DNA of 64,000 nt from Gymnothorax reevesii. Lineage: Eukaryota > Chordata > Actinopteri > Anguilliformes > Muraenidae. Position 1 is the stretch's first letter, and every line of letters begins with the position of its first letter. The translations under genes were made by a program, and so were the position numbers. Positions 35,143 through 48,800 of the stretch are shown in pieces. The stretch covers positions 25,561,719 through 25,625,718 of the forward strand of contig CM056577.1 of the NCBI GenBank assembly GCA_029721435.1, given 5' to 3'. Under the pieces are notes generated by a model, which worked only from the letters and a program-made list of their open reading frames with translations, searched no databases and was not told the origin of the DNA.

Positions 35143-37581
35143 TCTTTATTGATACTGGTTAAAATACAAAATAATGTTTACAATAAAAATGTAAAAAATT
35201 AAAAGTAATAAATTGAAAAATCTAGAGAGCTAAGTTATGATTAAAAATTAATCTGTTTACTAAACCTTGCTTTTAGCACTCCGTATTTACCTCAAGTTAC
35301 TGGCATGTTCTATTTCTCAGTCTTAATGACAAATCTTTCACCTCGGGCAGAAATTTGAAAAAGGATGATTATCATTTGTAGTTTTAATGTTATGAAAAAT
35401 GAAAAATCTGATTTCTTTAGAAGATTAAAAATTCAACTATGGACTATAAAAAGGTCTGTATTTGCTGCCCCATATACAAAGATTCCATACAAAAAGTCTT
35501 GGGGAGTACAATACTGTTAAATAAATAGTCTAGACACGTTGTGAGCAGGTCAACAGGTGAACATGTGGGGCCAAGCTGACTAGCAGGGGTCACTGGAGAG
35601 CAATTAGACACTGTTATCCCTTCCTGCCCCTGAGAATTTCTTGGGCCAGTTGTTGTGGGTTGCTTCATAGGGCAGCACATACAGCCCACATTTGCATTCA
35701 AACTGATGTCAGCAGTTTCCACAGCACACATATAAATTGAGGGTGAGAAACAATTAATCAAACATTAGATGTTTTGTATTTATTAAACAGAGGGTTTTAC
35801 TACTTGCAAGATGGAAATTTCCAGTTTCTTACAAAGCATAAAGAAAAGATTTGCAATTACATGATAATGGACTGATTGAATTATACAGAGAAAAAAGGAA
35901 GACCTAACTTCTGCGCCAGTCAAGAAAGGTGCTCTAATAGCCAGAACAGAGACCAACATGGTTATTTCCTATTCAAATGTGATGAAATGTTTCCTCTAAT
36001 GTCCGGGATGGATGTTTGCCATACTTAACAAGTTGACTGCGTTTTATTTTAGCAAACGCTAGATGTCGCTGTGTTACTACTTGACTTCCAGAGAATAAAA
36101 TATTAATTCAACATATACTGATTTACTCCGCAAAAGATTACCAGTTAATTTCACTAAACGAAATTAAACATGGTCATAATAATACCAGTATCTGCGTCGT
36201 AATGGATTTTCCTTCATGCACTTCAATCTATAAGTTCTCCATGCCTGCTTAAACCCCTGGGGTTACATGGAGCCTAATATTCCGATTAGAATCGGTTTAG
36301 AAGCTCAAACTGAATAAAAATGTTCCATATAAACACTTAATTCCGAATAAACAGGCCGAAACTGAATGGCATTTCATTCGGTTGCAAAGGGGTAGAATAT
36401 TCCTTTTCCCAAACCGATTAAAAGTAAAATTGTATCATGTAAACGGTGAAACGGAAAGCTGCTGGCTGCGCTCGCTCTGCGCATGCTCTGTCTTGAGGTG
36501 AACGTGCAGAATGACGTTTCTTCACTTGCAATTCAGGTGGCTTTCAAGAGCAGACTACAGAACTGGTCAACGCGGAGTGGCTGATTTTAATAAAAACTCT
36601 CGAAGAATGGAAATTATTGCATGCTTAGATGGTAGTAAAAACAATTGTGAACAGTTGAAAAAAAGTCCACGAAAAACTGAACGAAGCCGGGATAGACCTC
36701 AACGTCAAACAAACTAGAACTGCTGGAAAACTCTGAAGACCGGCGTTCTGACAATTTGTGCTGCCTTGTCAAAAAATGATATCTTAATTCAGGGTGATCC
36801 TAAAGTCGTTCTTTTTGCCTTAATATTACAATATAAATTAACCTACAGTGGCAACACTGTTATTTGTTTGCTCATCATAACTTACTCGGATGCTAAAATG
36901 AGTTGTATAATTTTTTTCTTTTTTTAAGATAACGTGCCCCACGCCACTATCGTCCGATTACGGCATTTTCAGGAGAAGCCAGCTTGTACATGCAATTATT
37001 TGCCTGTAGGTCTAAAAGTGCACTGAAAAAAAAACTCGATATGTAAGATATTTTTTGATATTTAAGATATAAGGGAAGAAATAAAGCCCAAGATCGTGGG
37101 TTTGTGCAGAACCGCGAGGCAGCATATCTTGATAGGTGGCAGAAATTGACAGAACCCCTGCTATAAGCATAAACAGCGCAGTAACGAAAGCGAATACTTA
37201 TTTCATCAATCTGCGGAGTCACGCGGCTGTAAGACGTCTGTTCTGATTAAATAAGGTGGCCCATATAAACACCAGATCGGAATAGATCACGTCTCATGAA
37301 AACAGTTGACCTGAAATCTTCAATCAGAATGATTTCAATCGGAATGAAAAAAAGTCTGCATGTAAACCAGGCTGTCAATTTCGACTGTACCTTCCATAAC
37401 CCTCTCGGGTCCGATGGGTCTCCCACAGACGCGTCGTCCATCTTTTCAGTCCTTGGTGCGTTCCATAGGAAATCAATACGGATTTTTCTACATCTCGCCT
37501 GAGTGGGGAAGTAGTACAACGAAATTGAATCCAAGTCATTGAGACTGAAGAAGACGAGACTTCAATCCTGCACGTATTATT

Positions 37582-39161
37582 AGGGTCCGAGCCTCCAGGC
37601 TTGCAAGGCCTTGGAGAGGACCCTATTGTATTTCTCGTGTTTTTTCTTTCTTTCTTTGTTTCTTTCTTCTTACGCCTCTTTGAGCTTAAATTTGACCCCC
37701 TAAACATGCTCAAAAACCCACCAAAATTGGCATGCACCTCATGTCTGGCGAAAAATTTGATAAAATGTAAAAATTATCCCCATTAATCACAAAATGGCTC
37801 TCTAGCGCCACCAAGAAACTTTTTTCGGCACTTAGAGGGCCACCACGACTGGTAGGAAAGTCATAGAGAGATGGAACCAACACTATATTGTTCATCTCAT
37901 CAAGACCTAAAAAGTAACAATCGACATCCATTACCTAAATCGCACAGGAAGTCCGCAATTTGCATATCAAAATTTGCATTTTCCCCTAAATTTGGCCAAA
38001 ATTTTCCCTCGAACAAACGCTATCTCCTCTCGGGGCGTTCATTTTATCAACCCCAAATGCAAACAGATGACAAAGCACACGCTTCCGATGATAACTACCG
38101 TACAACTTTGTCAAAAGTCCTACGGTTTGGATTTTATGAGGCCTCAAACATGGGGTCCCCAGCCACTTTGACTGCCATTTTTCGATGCGTGTGCAATTTC
38201 CAACCTAAATCTGACCCCTTAAACATGCTCGAAAACAAACCAAATTTTGCAAATAATTTATTCTAACTTCAGTGATATTTATTCTCTCAAAACTCTCCAC
38301 CCAAGACACAAAACGGCTCTCTTGCGCCACCTAAATACACCAAAATGGGACTTTTGCTTTCACCACGGCCTGTCGCAATGTCTTAAAATTCTGAAAAAAA
38401 ATCACACATCATTGCTGTATGATGCCCTGTAGTGTGCCGTGATTTCGTGAAAATCCATGAAAGACTTCTTGAGATAAAAATTATTATGTACATAATACTC
38501 TGTACAGTAACACATTTTCTCTTGCTGTGGACAAATCGTTGATCAGAACAAAATGATCTTTGGTATACTATATAATCTCTATTTGGAGAAACATTATGCC
38601 AAGCATGGTACCATTTGAATGAATATTTGTCGAGATATTAACATGTTATGAATATTCATATTTTGAAAAATATACAGTGACGCACTTCTGAATTCACCAT
38701 AAGTTGCAGCATATGAAACTTTTGTCTGTCTTCAGGGAACATGCTCCCGAAATTTCAGCTTTCTAGAATTTACATAGAAGAAGCATTTATGAATTTCTTG
38801 ATTATTATTGATTCTCAGTCTTTTTCTTTATGCTGCTACACATTCTGTCCACCGGGTGGCAGTAGGATCACACGGCTCATCTCCCTTCACTAAGTTCATG
38901 CATGGGGGAAGATTCCACAATACACAGCAGTGATAAAATCTGCTTCAGATACTTTGACCAGGTCCCATGGCTCATAGCTTCTTTTTCCAAAAGAGAAATC
39001 TCTTTCAGTAAAGAGGTTTGCACTCAACTCGACATAAAACATTTCCCTCAGTCTCGCACTGTCCGACGAATGACGATGCTCGACGGCGCTCGAACGCGTC
39101 TCGCCCCCGTTTCGCCGTGCGCGGGTGGGCGAGGACCCGTCCAACGCTGCTTGCAGCTTTA
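37582..39161. mobile_element. 1.58 kb repeat inserted in a (TTA)n run
   Basis: Begins AGGGTCCGAGCCTCCAGGC with a hairpin that closes at GAGGACCC, and ends CTGCTTGCAGCTTTAA next to (TTA)n. Unit 1 (20255-20282) has only the TAA run, so the inserted piece is clear. These terminal sequences match a repeat type I recall from many teleosts; the class is not known to me. A second copy is at about 42791-44372 through the tandem duplication. No transposase frame. Confidence 0.65.
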
Positions 39162-39193
<32 letters not shown>

Positions 39194-39375
39194 GCGTGGG
39201 GGGATTTAAAAACTTTATGAAAAAAAAATTAAGTAGCCGTAAGCTCGCATCTCGTCAACCGTTGTCTTTATTTTATAAACACTGGGTGTGAGATTGAATC
39301 GCGCATAATGCATGTAACTCCCAACGGATGTCTAGTATTGAGTTTTCTCTTGCGCTGTCTTCACTCAGTAGCTGC

Positions 39376-39923
39376 TAGTGATGCGCGGGTCGAGGTTTTT
39401 TAACACCCGCTCCAACTCGACCCGCCCGCCCCGCTAAAACTCGCACTGATTTTCAACCCGAGCCCAACCCAACCCAACACAAAAAGGAGGCAAGAGAAAA
39501 AGAATACAGTGGGTCTGTTTGACATGATTTGCAATGGGAAAAAAAACCGATTCCTCTGTCACGCTATGGATTTGAGTGGAGCACAACATACATTTGGCTT
39601 TTGGCTGGAATTCTTAATAGGCCTACAACGTTTAGGCGCTGTCTATTAATTGAACCTTACCGTGATTTCTGATCTTTGCAACCAAACGAAATGGCATCAG
39701 GCAAAATATTGCAAACAGGCTGTTTTATTGGAACAAAATTAACATGACAGTGGCACACTGGCGCTATCGCCTACTCTCCCATACAGTGTTGCGATATCCT
39801 GTCTTCGAGGAAATTTTATTTTCCTTGTATATTTATTTAAAGATTGTTTTGGGGGGGAGGGGCTTTTAGGGTATTTTTTCAACACAGCTTATAATGTAGG
39901 CCTAGGCGTATTTTTTCCCAAAC
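39376..39923 (-). mobile_element. hAT element, left half, split by BEL insertion
   Basis: Reverse complement of the right part of 31708-33126, starting TAGTGATGCGCGGGTCG at 39376 and stopping at CCCAAAC, where the BEL LTR begins. The other half is at 52410-53284. The target duplication CAAAC is at 39919-39923 and 52405-52409. Duplicated at 44587-45132. Confidence 0.88.
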
Positions 39924-40618
39924 TATTCTGTCCTCATCTGATACGTTGCTGTCAAACTAGACAGATAGTTAACACTTGAGGTGGTCCAATGAAAGACTGA
40001 GGCGTGGAAGTTTAACGTCTTTAGTTATGTTTCCATTCTTGTACAGTGTAACTGAATCCACTCTCACATTCTTTGTAAAACTACAATAAACATACAAAAT
40101 AAAATATGATCACTGCTCAGCTCTTTACAGTAGTCACATATTAATTAAACATACTGTACACGCCATAAACACGCTCGAGAAAATGTAGATGCGCTACACT
40201 CGTTCAATTAGCAACACTTCAGTAGTTAGCTGTGTACACACTCCACATACACAATACTAGCTAACAAGCTAACTCCTTAGCAACTATGATAACTGTGTAA
40301 AAGGAACCGAATCTCTACAAACATGAATATACATGCTCTATCATCATTCTGCCACTCTTGAACATTACACAAGCATGTCGGCATGTACTCACAGACATAT
40401 AGTGTCCCAACATCGCCATGAACGAGGAGTTGAACTGCACTAGCGATTTCCTGACTGAAGCAATTAAACTGATGCAACTTCCACATGCATGTAACGGAAA
40501 AAAACCACAAGGTGGCGCCAAAGGACAATGTAACGTCTGCATACAGATATTCACCAGATAGAGGTAAAACGAAATGAAATCAGGCTATATAAATGAAACA
40601 AGGCATAGTTCCAGTACA
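39924..40618 (-). repeat. BEL LTR 1 (3' LTR of the partial copy)
   Basis: 695 bp. In sense it starts TGTACTGGAAC at 40618 after the purine tract CAGGCGGGGAG and ends GACAGAATA at 39924. Near-identical to 45133-45827 and 51711-52404. Confidence 0.93.
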
Positions 40619-40673
40619 CTCCCCGCCTGGTATAAACATCACCACTATTCTACTCAAAGGTAAGTCCATTTCT

Positions 40674-42080
40674 TCAGGATTCCTTCGGAAGAAGAAGGAT
40701 GAGTTCCGAAACTGGCCGTAAGTAAACCTTGACAGTTCCCTGCTTCACCACTTTCACTTCTACCTTTCTGACTTTATTGTCCCGACTTGAGATGGCATTT
40801 ATGATCAGTCCATTGGGCCATTCATTTCGTTTGGTTTGGCTATCCTTAAGCAACACAACATCTCCCACTTGGATATTGCGTTTCTCTTCAGTCCATTTTC
40901 TGCGGGGTTGGAGAGTCGCCAGGTACTCCTGCCTCCAGCGCTTCCAGAGTGTGTCGGCGAGACACTGAACATGCTTCCACTGTTGTTTGTAGAGGTTTGA
41001 GAGATCGAATTCCCCATGTGGAGCTGACGTTGGATCCATCTTTCCGGTTAGGAGCATAGCTGGTGTCAGGATAGTGGGTGACTCCGTATCATATGCCAGA
41101 GGAACCAGCGGCCTGGCATTCATAATTGCCATTACCTCCGCCATCAGTGTAGTAAGGACCTCATGGGTCAGACGAGTAGGCCCTGCTTGTATCAACATAC
41201 CATCCAAGATGCGTCGTGCAACCCCAATCAGTCTCTCCCAGCATCCGCCCATGTGTGATGAATGAGGAGGGTTGAAGGTCCAGGTGCATCCCTCACCTAA
41301 GAGATAGTTTTTTATCTCAGGGTCGTCTGTCTGGATCTTCAGTTCCCTGCAAGCGCCGATAAAGTTAGTCCCGCGGTCGGACCTGAGTAGCTTAGAGGGA
41401 CCTCGGACAGCAAAAAATCTTCTTAAGGCATTGATAAAGCTTGATGTAGACATGCTCTCTATTATCTCTATATGGACAGCTCTGGTCCCAAGACAGGTAA
41501 ACAGCACCGCCCACCTCTTGCTGTCAGCACTACCTCCCCTGGTGCGGCGTGTAGTGACGCTCCATAGTCCAAAGACGTCCAACCCCACCCGGGTGAAAGG
41601 TGGTTCGGTGGTGAGTCGATCTGCTGGTAGGTCTGCTAGGATTTGCTCTTCTGTCTTTCCTCTCAGCTTACGACAGATGACACATCCATGTATCACACTA
41701 GAGACCAGCTTCTTACCTCCGATGATCCATACTCCTGCAGAACGAAGGGCCCCTTCCGTGAGGTGACGACCTCGGTGAGCGATTCCTTCATGATAATGAC
41801 GCACCAGTAAAGTCGATATGTGATGTCCCTTCAGGAGGATGTATGGATGCTTCTCATCTTCTAGCAGGTCCGCTGAAGACAGACGGCCCCCAACCCTTAA
41901 GAGACCTTCCTGGTCAAGGATGGGGTTCAACTTGTGCAACGGGCTGTTCTTGGGGACCTTCTGTTGTTTTTCTAGTCTGCCAATGTCCTCCTTGAAGACT
42001 TCTCTCTGAACACACCTGATGACCATGACTTTTGCTTGAGATTGTGCATCTTGAGCGTTCTGTTTTGGAGATTTGGAGTA
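40674..42080 (-). pseudogene. BEL pol C-terminal fragment (integrase)
   Basis: Carries the integrase HHCC (HYHEGIAHRGRH..CVICRKL), core residues (GLDVFG, RSDRGTNF, GCWERLIG) and the C-terminal segment with IQVGDVVLLKD, nearly identical to the end of the intact frame at 45883-51618 (one visible change is GIAHR versus GVAHR). Upstream it stops at the tandem-duplication junction at 42080, so it lacks gag, protease and reverse transcriptase. It has no start of its own. Confidence 0.92.
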
Positions 42081-42104
42081 AATGAGCGTCGTTTGTTATA
42101 CAAC
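42081..42104. other. 24 bp filler at the tandem-duplication junction
   Basis: Bases present in neither copy separate copy 1 from copy 2. The filler contains GTTATACAAC, the reverse complement of the GTTGTATAA that begins 6 bases into copy 2, and AATGAG, which also occurs at the start of copy 2. This is typical of a templated, error-prone joining event. Confidence 0.85.
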
Positions 42105-44586
42105 AAATGAGTTGTATAATTTTTTTCTTTTTTTAAGATAACGTGCCCCACGCCACTATCGTCCGATTACGGCATTTTCAGGAGAAGCCAGCTTGTACAT
42201 GCAATTATTTGCCTGTAGGTCTAAAAGTGCACTGAAAAAAAAACTCGATATGTAAGATATTTTTTGATATTTAAGATATAAGGGAAGAAATAAAGCCCAA
42301 GATCGTGGGTTTGTGCAGAACCGCGAGGCAGCATATCTTGATAGGTGGCAGAAATTGACAGAACCCCTGCTATAAGCATAAACAGCGCAGTAACGAAAGC
42401 GAATACTTATTTCATCAATCTGCGGAGTCACGCGGCTGTAAGACGTCTGTTCTGATTAAATAAGGTGGCCCATATAAACACCAGATCGGAATAGATCACG
42501 TCTCATGAAAACAGTTGACCTGAAATCTTCAATCAGAATGATTTCAATCGGAATGAAAAAAAGTCTGCATGTAAACCAGGCTGTCAATTTCGACTGTACC
42601 TTCCATAACCCTCTCGGGTCCGATGGGTCTCCCACAGACGCGTCGTCCATCTTTTCAGTCCTTGGTGCGTTCCATAGGAAATCAATACGGATTTTTCTAC
42701 ATCTCGCCTGAGTGGGGAAGTAGTACAACGAAATTGAATCCAAGTCATTGAGACTGAAGAAGACGAGACTTCAATCCTGCACGTATTATTAGGGTCCGAG
42801 CCTCCAGGCTTGCAAGGCCTTGGAGAGGACCCTATTGTATTTCTCGTGTTTTTTCTTTCTTTCTTTGTTTCTTTCTTCTTACGCCTCTTTGAGCTTAAAT
42901 TTGACCCCCTAAACATGCTCAAAAACCCACCAAAATTGGCATGCACCTCATGTCTGGCGAAAAATTTGATAAAATGTAAAAATTATCCCCATTAATCACA
43001 AAATGGCTCTCTAGCGCCACCAAGAAACTTTTTTCGGCACTTAGAGGGCCACCACGACTGGTAGGAAAGTCATAGAGAGATGGAACCAACACTATATTGT
43101 TCATCTCATCAAGACCTAAAAAGTAACAATCGACATCCATTACCTAAATCGCACAGGAAGTCCGCAATTTGCATATCAAAATTTGCATTTTCCCCTAAAT
43201 TTGGCCAAAATTTGCCCTCGAACAAACGCTAACTCCTCTCGGGGCGTTCATTTTATCAACCCCAAATGCTAATTGATGACAAAGCACACGCTTCCGATGA
43301 TAACTACCGTACAACTTTGTCAAAAGTCCTACGGTTTGGATTTTATGAGGCCTCAAACATGGGGTCCCCAGCCACTTTGACTGCCATTTTTCGATGCGTC
43401 TGCAATTTCCAACCTAAATCTGACCCCTTAAACATGCTCGAAAACAAACCAAATTTTGCAAATAATTGATTCTAACTTCAGTGATATTTATTCTCTCAAA
43501 ACTCTCCACCCAAGACACAAAACGGCTCTCTAGCGCCACCTAAATACACCAAAATGGGACTTTTGCTTTCACCACGGCCTGTCGCAATGTCTTAAAATTC
43601 TGAAAAAAAATCACACATCATTGCTGTATGATGCCCTGTAGTGTGCCGTGATTTCGTGAAAATCCATGGAAGACTTCTTGAGATAAAAATTATTATGTAC
43701 ATAATACTCTGTACAGTAATACATTTTCTCTTGCTGTGGACAAACCGTTGATCAGAACAAAATGATCTTTGGTATACTTTATAATCTCTATTTGGAGAAA
43801 CATTATGCCAAGCATGGTACCATTTGAATGAATATTTGTCGAGATATTAACATGTTATGATTATTCATATTTTGAAAAATATACAGTGACGCACTTCTGA
43901 ATTCACCATAAGTTGCAGCATATGAAACTTTTGTCTGTCTTCAGGGAACATGCTCCCGAAATTTCAGCTTTCTAGAATTTACATAGAAGAAGCATTTATG
44001 AATTTCTTGATTATTATTGATTCTCAGTCTTTTTCTTTATGCTGCTACACATTCTGTCCACCGGGTGGCAGTAGGATCACACGGCTCATCTCCCTTCACT
44101 AAGTTCATGCATGGGGGTAGATTGCACAATACACAGCAGTGATAAAATCTGCTTCAGATACTTTGACCAGGTCCCATGGCTCATAGCTTCTTTTTCCAAA
44201 AGAGAAATCTCTTTCAGTAAAGAGGTTTGCACTCAACTCGACATAAAACATTTCCCTCAGTCTCGCACTGTCTGACGAATGACGATGCTCGACGGCGCTC
44301 GAACGCGTCTCGCCCCCGTTTCGCCGTGCGCGGGTGGGCGAGGACCCGTCCGACGCTGCTTGCAGCTTTAATTATTATTATTGTTATTATTATTATTATT
44401 ATTATGCGTGGGGGGATTTAAAAACTTTATGAAAAAAAATAAAGTAGCCGTAAGCTCGCATCTCGTCAACCGTTGTCTTTATTTTAGAAACACTGGGTGT
44501 GAGATTCAATCGCGCATAATGCATGTAACTCCCAACGGATGTCTAGTATTGAGTTTTCTCTTGCGCTGTCTTCACTCAGTAGCTGC

Positions 44587-45132
44587 TAGTGATGCGCGGG
44601 TCGAGGTTTTTTAACACCCGCTCCAACTCGACCCGCCCGCCCCGCTAAAACTCGCACTGATTTTCAACCCGAGCCCAACCCAACCCAACACAAAAAGGAG
44701 GCAAGAGAAAAAGAATACAGTGGGTCTGTTTGACATGATTTGCAATGGAAAAAAACCGATTCCTCTGTCACGCTATGGATTTGAGTGGAGCACAACATAC
44801 ATTTGGCTTTTGGCTGGAATTCTTAATAGGCCTACAACGTTTAGGCGCTGTCTATTAATTGAACCTTACCGTGATTTCTGATCTTTGCAACCAAACGAAA
44901 TGGCATCAGGCAAAATATTGCAAACAGGCTGTTTTATTGGAACAAAATTAACATGACAGTGGCACACTGGCGCTATCGCCTACTCTCCCATACAGTGTTG
45001 CGATATCCTGTCTTCGAGGAAATTTTATTTTCCTTGTATATTTATTTAAAGATTGTTTTGGGGGGGAGGGGCTTTTAGGGTATTTTTTCAACACAGCTTA
45101 TAATGTAGGCCTAGGCGTATTTTTTCCCAAAC
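44587..45132 (-). mobile_element. duplicated hAT left half
   Basis: Tandem-duplicate of 39376-39923, again ending CAAAC at the BEL LTR. A few substitutions and a shorter A run distinguish it. Confidence 0.88.
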
Positions 45133-45827
45133 TATTCTGTCCTCATCTGATACGTTGCTGTCAAACTAGACAGATAGTTAACACTTGAGGTGGTCCAATG
45201 AAAGACTGAGGCGTGGAAGTTTAACGTCTTTAGTTATGTTTCCATTCTTGTACAGTGTAACTGAATCCACTCTCACATTCTTTGTAAAACTACAATAAAC
45301 ATACAAAATAAAATATGATCACTGCTCAGCTCTTTACAGTAGTCACATATTAATTAAACATACTGTACACGCCATAAACACGCTCGAGAAAATGTAGATG
45401 CGCTACACTCGTTCAATTAGCAACACTTCAGTAGTTAGCTGTGTACACACTCCACATACACAATACTAGCTAACAAGCTAACTCCTTAGCAACTATGATA
45501 ACTGTGTAAAAGGAACCGAATCTCTACAAACATGAATATACATGCTCTATCATCATTCTGCCACTCTTGAACATTACACAAGCATGTCGGCATGTACTCA
45601 CAGACATATAGTGTCCCAACATTGCCATGAACGAGGAGTTGAACTGCACTAGCGATTTCCTGACTGAAGCAATTAAACTGATGCAACTTCCACATGCATG
45701 TAACGGAAAAAAACCACAAGGTGGCGCCAAAGGACAATGTAACGTCTGCATACAGATATTCACCAGATAGAGGTAAAACGAAATGAAATCAGGCTATATA
45801 AATGAAACAAGGCATAGTTCCAGTACA
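45133..45827 (-). repeat. BEL LTR 2 (3' LTR)
   Basis: 695 bp, sense start TGTACTGGAAC at 45827, preceded in sense by the same GGCGGGGAG purine tract. Confidence 0.93.
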
Positions 45828-45882
45828 CTCCCCGCCTGGTATAAACATCACCACTATTCTACTCAAAGGTAAGTCCATTTCT

Positions 45883-48800
45883 TCAGGATTCCTTCGGAAG
45901 AAGAAGGATGAGTTCCGAAACTGGCCGTAAGTAAACCTTGACAGTTCCCTGCTTCACCACTTTCACTTCTACCTTTCTGACTTTATTGTCCCGACTTGAG
46001 ATGGCATTTATGATCAGTCCATTGGGCCATTCATTTCGTTTGGTTTGGCTATCCTTAAGCAACACAACATCTCCCACTTGGATATTGCGTTTCTCTTCAG
46101 TCCATTTTCTGCGGGGTTGGAGAGTCGCCAGGTACTCTTGCCTCCAGCGCTTCCAGAGTGTGTCGGCGAGACACTGAACATGCTTCCACTGTTGTTTGTA
46201 GAGGTTTGAGAGATCGAATTCCCCATGTGGAGCTGACGTTGGATCCATCTTTCCGGTTAGGAGCATAGCTGGTGTCAGGATAGTGGGTGACTCCGTATCA
46301 TATGCCAGAGGAACCAGCGGCCTGGCATTCATAATTGCCATTACCTCCGCCATCAGCGTAGTAAGGACCTCATGGGTCAGACGAGTAGGCCCTGCTTGTA
46401 TCAACATACCATCCAAGATGCGTCGTGCAACCCCAATCAGTCTCTCCCAGCATCCGCCCATGTGTGATGAATGAGGAGGGTTGAAGGTCCAGGTGCATCC
46501 CTCACCTAAGAGATAGTTTTTTATCTCAGGGTCGTCTGTCTGGATCTTCAGTTCCCTGCAAGCGCCGATAAAGTTAGTCCCGCGGTCGGACCTGAGTAGC
46601 TTAGAGGGACCTCGGACAGCAAAAAATCTTCTTAAGGCATTGATAAAGCTTGATGTAGACATGCTCTCTATTATCTCTATATGGACAGCTCTGGTCCCAA
46701 GACAGGTAAACAGCACCGCCCACCTCTTGCTGTCAGCACTACCTCCCCTGGTGCGGCGTGTAGTGACGCTCCATAGTCCAAAGACGTCCAACCCCACCCG
46801 GGTGAAAGGTGGTTCGGTGGTGAGTCGATCTGCTGGTAGGTCTGCTAGGATTTGCTCTTCTGTCTTTCCTCTCAGCTTACGACAGATGACACATCCATGT
46901 ATCACACTAGAGACCAGCTTCTTACCTCCGATGATCCATACTCCTGCAGAACGAAGGGCCCCTTCCGTGAGGTGACGACCTCGGTGAGCGACTCCTTCAT
47001 GATAATGACGCACCAGTAAAGTCGATATGTGATGTCCCTTCAGGAGGATGTATGGATGCTTCTCATCTTCTAGCAGGTCCGCTGAAGACAGACGGCCCCC
47101 AACCCTTAAGAGACCTTCCTGGTCAAGGATGGGGTTCAACTTGTGCAACGGGCTGTTCTTGGGGACCTTCTGTTGTTTTTCTAGTCTGCCAATGTCCTCC
47201 TTGAAGACTTCTCTCTGAACACACCTGATGACCATGACTTTTGCTTGAGATTGTGCATCTTGAGCGTTCTGTTTTGGAGATTTGGAGTAGGCTCTGGCGA
47301 GGTGGATGAGCCTTGATATGCCTCGAATCATCAATCTCCAAACTGAAAAACGCCCAAAGCGTTGTGCGCTGAGACATTCTTCCTCAGCTTTGGTTGAAAG
47401 GGTGGTGACCTGTGGCCGTATCTCTCCATCTGTCTCAGGATCCACAAGCTCAAACTTCCTTGGTGTCTCGACTGTGGATTCTCCTGTTTCAACTTGCTTG
47501 AAGAATGCAGGACCATAGAACCAAGTGGTGTGCTCCAAAAGACCTGCTGGAATAGGTCTAGTGGCGTGGTCTGCTGGATTGTGGTTGGTGGTCACATAAT
47601 GCCACTGATCTGGGTGCGTGGACTTTCTGATCCTTATGACTCGGTTAGCAACGTAGACGTAGAATCGTCGGGAGGTGTTATTAATGTAGCCCAGGACGAT
47701 GTTGCTGTCAGTATAAAATTTCACAGCTTGGATGTCGAGGTCCAGCTCTTGGGAGATCAGCTCTGCCATTTCAACAGCAAGGACAGCAGCACATAACTCC
47801 AGCCGTGGGATGGTGTGAGCTGGTTGTGGTGCCAATTTAGCCTTTCCCATCAAAAATCCAAGGTGACACTGTCCTGAAGAATCCACTACCCGTAGGTAGG
47901 CCACTGCTGCTATGGCGACAGTAGACGCATCAGAGAAGATGCAGATCTCTCTCTGTTGTGCTGAGCGTAGGGGTACTGTGGCATAGGGCCTTGGGATGGA
48001 TAGCTGTTCCAAATCACATAGAGAATCCTTCCAAGCTCGCCAGTACTGCTCTTTTTCAGGAGGAAGAGGGTCATCCCACTCACATAGCTCAGAAGATAGG
48101 TCCCGGATCAGAGCCTTTCCCTGTAGAGTAATAGGAGCAACAAATCCTAGAGGGTCGTAGAGGCTGTTAACTGTGGACAGCACACCTCTCTTGGTGTATG
48201 GCCTCTCTTCTTTGGACACCTTGAAGATGAAACTATCTGACTCAAGGTTCCAACACAGACCTAGACTCCTCTGGACGGGTAACGGCTCTCCTCCAAGATC
48301 CAAATCTTTGAGATCTTTCGCAAGGTCTCCTGGAGAAAAGGATCTCATGACTGTGTAGCTGTTGGATGCTATCTTGTGAAGATGTATGCTGGACTCTGCC
48401 AACATGTTCTTTGTTCTCTTTAAAAGGTCGATTGCCTCTTCTTCTGTGGGAACAGAGGTCAATCCATCATCAACGTAAAAGTTTCTGTTGACAAATTCCT
48501 TTGCGTCCATGCCATGGTCTTCTTCTCCAGCCTGGGCAGCTCTCCGCAGTGCGTATATCGCTACAGCTGGTGAGGGGCTGTTACCGAATACATGGACGTT
48601 CATCCTGTATTCGGTGATGTCCTTCTGGAGATCATTATCTTGGTACCAAAGGAATCTCAGATAATCTCGATGGTCTTTGCGGACGTTGAAGGAGTAAAAC
48701 ATTTGTTGCACATCTGCCGTTATGGCTATGGCCTCTTTTTGGAAGCGCATAAGTACTCCTATCAGCGTGTTATTGAGGTCAGGACCACTTAGTAGGACGT

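Larger units (their letters stand above)
33573..39375 (-). repeat. inverted segmental duplication, unit 2
   Basis: Reverse complement of unit 1 (20078-28704), from the Tc1 fragment at 33573 to the hAT end at 39375/39376. Private insertions in this unit are 34097-35142 and 37582-39161. It keeps the empty sites of the unit 1 solo LTR (near 37310) and gypsy element (near 36230). Confidence 0.85.
36896..42080. repeat. 5.2 kb tandem duplication, copy 1
   Basis: Near-identical to 42105-47289 at an offset of 5,209 bases, apart from scattered substitutions and small indels (for example around 38000-38060 versus 43210-43270). It spans part of unit 2, half of a hAT, one BEL LTR and the 3' third of a BEL pol. 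Confidence 0.95.
42105..47289. repeat. 5.2 kb tandem duplication, copy 2
   Basis: Matches 36896-42080. Its left edge is the same point inside unit 2; on the right it continues without a break into the rest of the intact BEL pol, so copy 2 is the one attached to the original BEL element. Confidence 0.95.

Noticed and set aside
37247..37534. Overlapping short frames repeated at 42456-42743
   Set aside because: They are identical only because of the 5.2 kb tandem duplication; they lie in repeat sequence with no domain.
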